Source of the DNA: Cytophagales bacterium
GTDB lineage: Bacteria; Bacteroidota; Bacteroidia; Cytophagales; Cyclobacteriaceae
Direction: 5' to 3'
Length of the DNA stretch: 46,523 nt
NCBI GenBank assembly: GCA_016124425.1
Contig: WGNT01000039.1
Coordinates: 1 to 46,523, forward strand
In this document: positions 43,351-46,523 of the stretch, in pieces
How the letters are laid out: each line of letters opens with the position of its first letter
How positions within the stretch are numbered: position 1 is the stretch's first letter
Translations under genes and position numbers: made by a program
Notes under the pieces: generated by a model
Seen by the model: only the letters and a program-made list of their open reading frames with translations
What the model was told of the DNA's origin: nothing
Databases searched by the model: none

Positions 43351-44562
43351 ATGGACCGAAAACAATTCCTAAGAACAGGCTTAATAAGCGGGTTTGGCTT
43401 AGCTACCTTTCCAAATCATTTACACGGAAGCATAGTAGCTGACAATTCCCAGGTAAGGTCGGATTTCACTATATCCCAAGTCCAGACTTTTATTCATCCA
43501 AAGGCTCTTTTTGTAAAGATAAGCACCAAAGAGGGTGTCTCCGGATGGGGAGAAGGAGATCACGACAATACGAAAGTTATTGCACGTATCATTCAGCAGC
43601 TGGCAAAACCCATCCTTATGGGGCAAGACCCCTTTGAAAGCGAATACCTTTGGCACCAGATTCTTTACCAGAATGAGGACCTAGGTCTTGCCGGAGCACT
43701 GTCTGGAGCTTTAGCGGGTATCGATAACGCGCTTTGGGACTTAAAAGGTAAAATCACCAAACTACCCGTCTATAAACTGTTGGGTGGGACAAAAACGACA
43801 AAAATCAAAGTTTATGGTAGCTTCGGTGTCGGAACAGGAGAGAAACGGGTTTCCTTGGAAGAAGCCGCCCGAACAGCTGCTGGATTTGTAGAAAATGGAT
43901 ATGACACCGTCAAATTAAGGATGCAAATACGTGTCTTGGACCGCAACCCGGACCCTGATCCTAGTCTAAAATACGCCGAAGCCGTCCGTGCCGCAATCGG
44001 CGACGATGTGACATTATTTATGGACTTTAACAATGGGTATACCTCCGGGGCAGCAATTCCTCTAATCCAAAGGCTTTACGAAAAATACAACGCGGTATTG
44101 GTAGAGGAACCGGTACACTACAAAGATTATCAGGGATTGAGGAAGTGCGTGGAAGCTAGCCCGATCAAAATTGCTGCGGGAGAACATGATTTTAACCGTT
44201 GGGACTACAGGCAGCTAATCACCGAAGGGCAGGCTGATGTGTTGAATCTGGATGTCATTAAGGCCGGTGGACTGAGTGAATTAAAAAAAATCGCCTCGCT
44301 TGCACAGGCATTCGACCGGGAAATCATGTGTCATAACGCGCGGCCGAGTTTGGCTTCTGCGGCATCTCTTCACTTTATAGCCTCCACATTCAATCCGGCA
44401 CGGATTCAGGAATATGGTGGCAGACGTACAGAGATGGGCTTAGAACCTTATTTTGAGAACAATCTCGCTTACAAGGATGGGCATTTGTATATTCCACAAG
44501 AGCCCGGACTTGGGTTGATTCCTAACGAACCCTTAATGGCTAAGCTGGAATACAAAGACTAA
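43351..44562 (+). CDS. Exported mandelate racemase/muconate lactonizing family protein (galactonate dehydratase-like)
   Basis: A 403-residue enolase-superfamily enzyme. The start MDRKQFLRTGLISGFGLA resembles a Tat-like export signal with RK replacing the twin arginines. The N-terminal capping domain leads to a barrel with metal ligands in FMDFNNGYT (D), VEEPVHY (E) and AAGEHDF (E). The acid-base candidates are the K/R pair in TVKLRMQIR and the H in MCHNARPS. The best match of pattern is the D-galactonate dehydratase branch, which turns sugar acids into keto-deoxy sugar acids; the exact substrate cannot be read. The ATG at 43351 is chosen over a GTG at 43345. A bidirectional terminator follows. 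Confidence 0.82.
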   Translation: MDRKQFLRTGLISGFGLATFPNHLHGSIVADNSQVRSDFTISQVQTFIHPKALFVKISTKEGVSGWGEGDHDNTKVIARIIQQLAKPILMGQDPFESEYLWHQILYQNEDLGLAGALSGALAGIDNALWDLKGKITKLPVYKLLGGTKTTKIKVYGSFGVGTGEKRVSLEEAARTAAGFVENGYDTVKLRMQIRVLDRNPDPDPSLKYAEAVRAAIGDDVTLFMDFNNGYTSGAAIPLIQRLYEKYNAVLVEEPVHYKDYQGLRKCVEASPIKIAAGEHDFNRWDYRQLITEGQADVLNLDVIKAGGLSELKKIASLAQAFDREIMCHNARPSLASAASLHFIASTFNPARIQEYGGRRTEMGLEPYFENNLAYKDGHLYIPQEPGLGLIPNEPLMAKLEYKD

Positions 44563-44579
44563 TGGGTATCAAATCCAAA

Positions 44580-44610
44580 AAAAGGGACAAAGCTTACGTT
44601 TGTCCCTTTT
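44580..44610. terminator. Bidirectional terminator
   Basis: A perfect 12-bp stem AAAAGGGACAAA/TTTGTCCCTTTT with a 7-nt loop. It has a T-run on either strand, and sits between the convergent dehydratase and metalloprotease genes, 17 bases after the first stop and 8 bases before the second. Confidence 0.85.
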
Positions 44611-44617
44611 CTGTTAG

Positions 44618-46523
44618 TTAATCGTTGTCCAACACATCTTGAATCCTAGCCAGAGAATCCTCTAGGTGTATCTCAGATATCCGGTCCGATGTCCGTGGAA
44701 TGGCTGCGGAAAGTTGGCGTTTCAACGCATTGAGTTCTGCCCGTGCAGCAGGGCGGATATCGGACTGGGAGGCGGTAATAGATGGACCAATTCGTGCCGC
44801 CAATGCAGGGGAAACCCTCGGTGCATCCTCCGTAAGCAAATAGGTCAACCTTTCAATATGCGCTCGTTGCAAGCTTCTACGATGAACATCAATAGGCTTG
44901 CCAGCGGGAAGTTCAGCCCATAGTCCTTTTCGGAGGTCTTCCATCAGCGAAAGAATCCCGTACGCTTCGGTTCCGTTTAGCGCCTCATTTTCAATTACCC
45001 TTCCTAGTCTCCCCCAATCCAGAAGTGCGTTGAGGGTACCCACCTGTAGTCCCCGTATTGACTCCAAAGCGCCAAAGTCCTTAGTACGGCGAACTATGGC
45101 ATCATCAAGCATCCATGCGGGCGTTTGAAAAAGATTTTCATGCAGAAACTGTAGTGCTTCCTGCTGCGTTGCTTTGTCTACATGGGTATAGATTTCTTCT
45201 CCTTGTCCGGAGGATTTATAAATCTCATATACCCCTCCTATGTTGGTCCGGACATGGCCCATATAGCGGCCAAACTGCGCTAGTACTTGCCCCTGTAACT
45301 CCTCAAGATCGTCATAGTTCTTATATGGCTTATCCTCCTCAGCAGACCATTCCAGTAAGTTAGGCAGTATCCGCTGAAGATTTTTGATACCGTACATCGA
45401 TGCCTTCATGGCATCGTCACCTAGGTCTTCACTTTGTGTACTGGGATCGTATACATTGCCTTGCCGACCGTACCTGTAGATGGGGTCACCCGCTTTTTCC
45501 ATGATCCACTGATCTAAAATGGGCTGTTCTTCTTCTGGGGTGTTGGCTTCCAAAATTGGCCGATAGCCCCAATTAATAGCATACGTATCGTATGGTCCTA
45601 CATCAGGCATCAGACTTACCCCCTCGTCCTCCGGCTGTGCGATGTAGTTGAAGCGCGCATAATCCATGATAGAAGGTGCAGTGCCAAATTGATGAGTAAA
45701 CGTAGCCGAACGCAGTGAATCCACCGGATAGGCAAAAGAGGACGCAAAATTGTGGGGTAATCCCAGTGTATGGCCTACCTCGTGGGCAGAAACAAACCTT
45801 ATCAAACGTCCCATCACCTCGTCACGGAATTTAGGCCCCCTTGCTTCGGGGTTGATTGCAGCGGTCTGAATAAAAAACCAGTTCCGAAGTAAATTCATCA
45901 CATTGTGATACCAGCCGATATCCGATTCAAGAATCTCCCCAGAACGTGGATCAGAGACGTGGGGTCCGTACGCATTTTGAATATCGGATGCAAAATACCT
46001 AATCACGGAATACCTCGCGTCCTCTGGGCTCCAGTCAGGATCTTCCTCCGGACTAGGCGCATCTTTAGCCAGAATGGCATTTTTGAATCCCGCAACTTCA
46101 AAGGCCCGGTTCCAGTCTTCTACTCCTTGCTTCAAAAAAGGAACCCATTTAGCCGGCGTGGCTGGATCAATATAATATACAATTGGCTTTTTGGGTTCCA
46201 CGAGTTCGCCGGCTTTGAACTTCTCTATATCCGCTTCTTTCACTTCCAGTCGCCATCGATCCAAGTAGGTTCTTTTGGTTGCTTTTTGTTCATCAAGTCC
46301 GTAATCTGTCACTGAGGTGTTAAACCACCCTACCCTTCTGTCAGCAAGTCGCTGCCGCATCGGTTCTTCCGGAAGTAAGACCATAGAGCTGTTCATTTCC
46401 ACCGTAATGAGTCCTGTGCTGGAATTTGAAGGTGGTTCTGACGCCGCATAAGTCATAAGATACCTTGCTTCTATGTTTATCGGAAAAGGCCGCATGCTCT
46501 CGATATACGAACGGTCTGTATCC
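44618..46523 (-). CDS. Zinc-dependent metalloprotease (DUF5117/DUF4953 type), N-terminus cut by window edge
   Basis: A 635-residue visible part of a large metalloprotease. The frame stays open to the right edge: codons before the ATG at 46495 read DTDRSYIESMRP, which fits the conserved DUF5117 interior, so the true start lies outside. The zinc site is HEVGHTLGLPHNFASS, with three histidines and the glutamate as in metzincin-like gluzincins, followed by SIMDYARFNYIAQPED, the likely Met-turn region. The C-terminal third is the DUF4953-type helical part. Family members are secreted proteins of 800 residues or more; here the signal peptide is not visible. It converges with the dehydratase-like gene. 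Confidence 0.9.
   Translation of the reverse strand, partial: DTDRSYIESMRPFPINIEARYLMTYAASEPPSNSSTGLITVEMNSSMVLLPEEPMRQRLADRRVGWFNTSVTDYGLDEQKATKRTYLDRWRLEVKEADIEKFKAGELVEPKKPIVYYIDPATPAKWVPFLKQGVEDWNRAFEVAGFKNAILAKDAPSPEEDPDWSPEDARYSVIRYFASDIQNAYGPHVSDPRSGEILESDIGWYHNVMNLLRNWFFIQTAAINPEARGPKFRDEVMGRLIRFVSAHEVGHTLGLPHNFASSFAYPVDSLRSATFTHQFGTAPSIMDYARFNYIAQPEDEGVSLMPDVGPYDTYAINWGYRPILEANTPEEEQPILDQWIMEKAGDPIYRYGRQGNVYDPSTQSEDLGDDAMKASMYGIKNLQRILPNLLEWSAEEDKPYKNYDDLEELQGQVLAQFGRYMGHVRTNIGGVYEIYKSSGQGEEIYTHVDKATQQEALQFLHENLFQTPAWMLDDAIVRRTKDFGALESIRGLQVGTLNALLDWGRLGRVIENEALNGTEAYGILSLMEDLRKGLWAELPAGKPIDVHRRSLQRAHIERLTYLLTEDAPRVSPALAARIGPSITASQSDIRPAARAELNALKRQLSAAIPRTSDRISEIHLEDSLARIQDVLDND

Overview
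The window is a chromosomal stretch from a member of the Bacteroidota, most likely a Sphingobacteriaceae-type organism (for example the Sphingobacterium/Pedobacter/Parapedobacter group). The evidence is: TAnnTTTG promoter boxes, the -7 element of this phylum; a type IX secretion (T9SS) C-terminal sorting domain; a GldD lipoprotein; LytS/LytTR regulation; a TonB-dependent receptor with a carboxypeptidase-regulatory N-terminus; and a kynurenine-pathway NAD block. No phage, insertion sequence or CRISPR array was seen.

Layout. 1-57 is the tail of a gene cut by the left edge, followed by a terminator. 662-3893 (+) holds a small unknown gene, an iron-sulfur (6-4) photolyase and an outer-membrane barrel. 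4152-9040 (-) holds a T9SS-exported beta-helix protein and a metzincin-type lipoprotein, flanked by AT-rich empty DNA. 9626-13081 (-) has an alpha/beta hydrolase lipoprotein, an unknown acidic protein, a DUF1460 amidase-like protein and a DinB protein. At 13162-20323 a GH67 alpha-glucuronidase is divergent from a TonB-dependent receptor, a small membrane protein and a LytS/LytTR pair, which suggests glucuronoxylan-fragment use. 20324-25158 (-) has a lipoprotein, a PVC-type cytochrome c/HEAT lipoprotein and a Tat-exported sugar isomerase/epimerase-like protein.

25329-33275 is mostly housekeeping: pheS, a 1,449-residue AsmA-like protein built from seven ~176-residue repeats, a very unusual tRNA-like gene, rluD and a PLP-dependent desulfhydrase/ACC-deaminase-like gene. 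33285-36816 (-) carries kmo, kynU and a 3-hydroxyanthranilate dioxygenase, the last three steps from kynurenine to the quinolinate precursor. 37073-39461 has a thiamine pyrophosphokinase-like gene, prmC, a small membrane protein and a zinc-ribbon gene with a probable frameshift. 39600-44562 (+) has an RsmB-type rRNA methyltransferase, guaB, gldD and an exported galactonate-dehydratase-like enzyme. The right edge cuts a large DUF5117-type zinc metalloprotease.

The most unusual items are three. First, a 125-nt class-II-shaped tRNA-like gene (30948-31072, -) has a GUC anticodon, aspartate-type identity bases, a 56-nt variable region, and its own promoter box and terminator. Second, the prmC leader consists of two 130-nt tandem units whose ATG positions are in exact register with the prmC start, each interrupted by palindromic elements. 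Third, several genes have a TAnnTTTG box only 4-9 nt before the start codon, which predicts leaderless transcripts.
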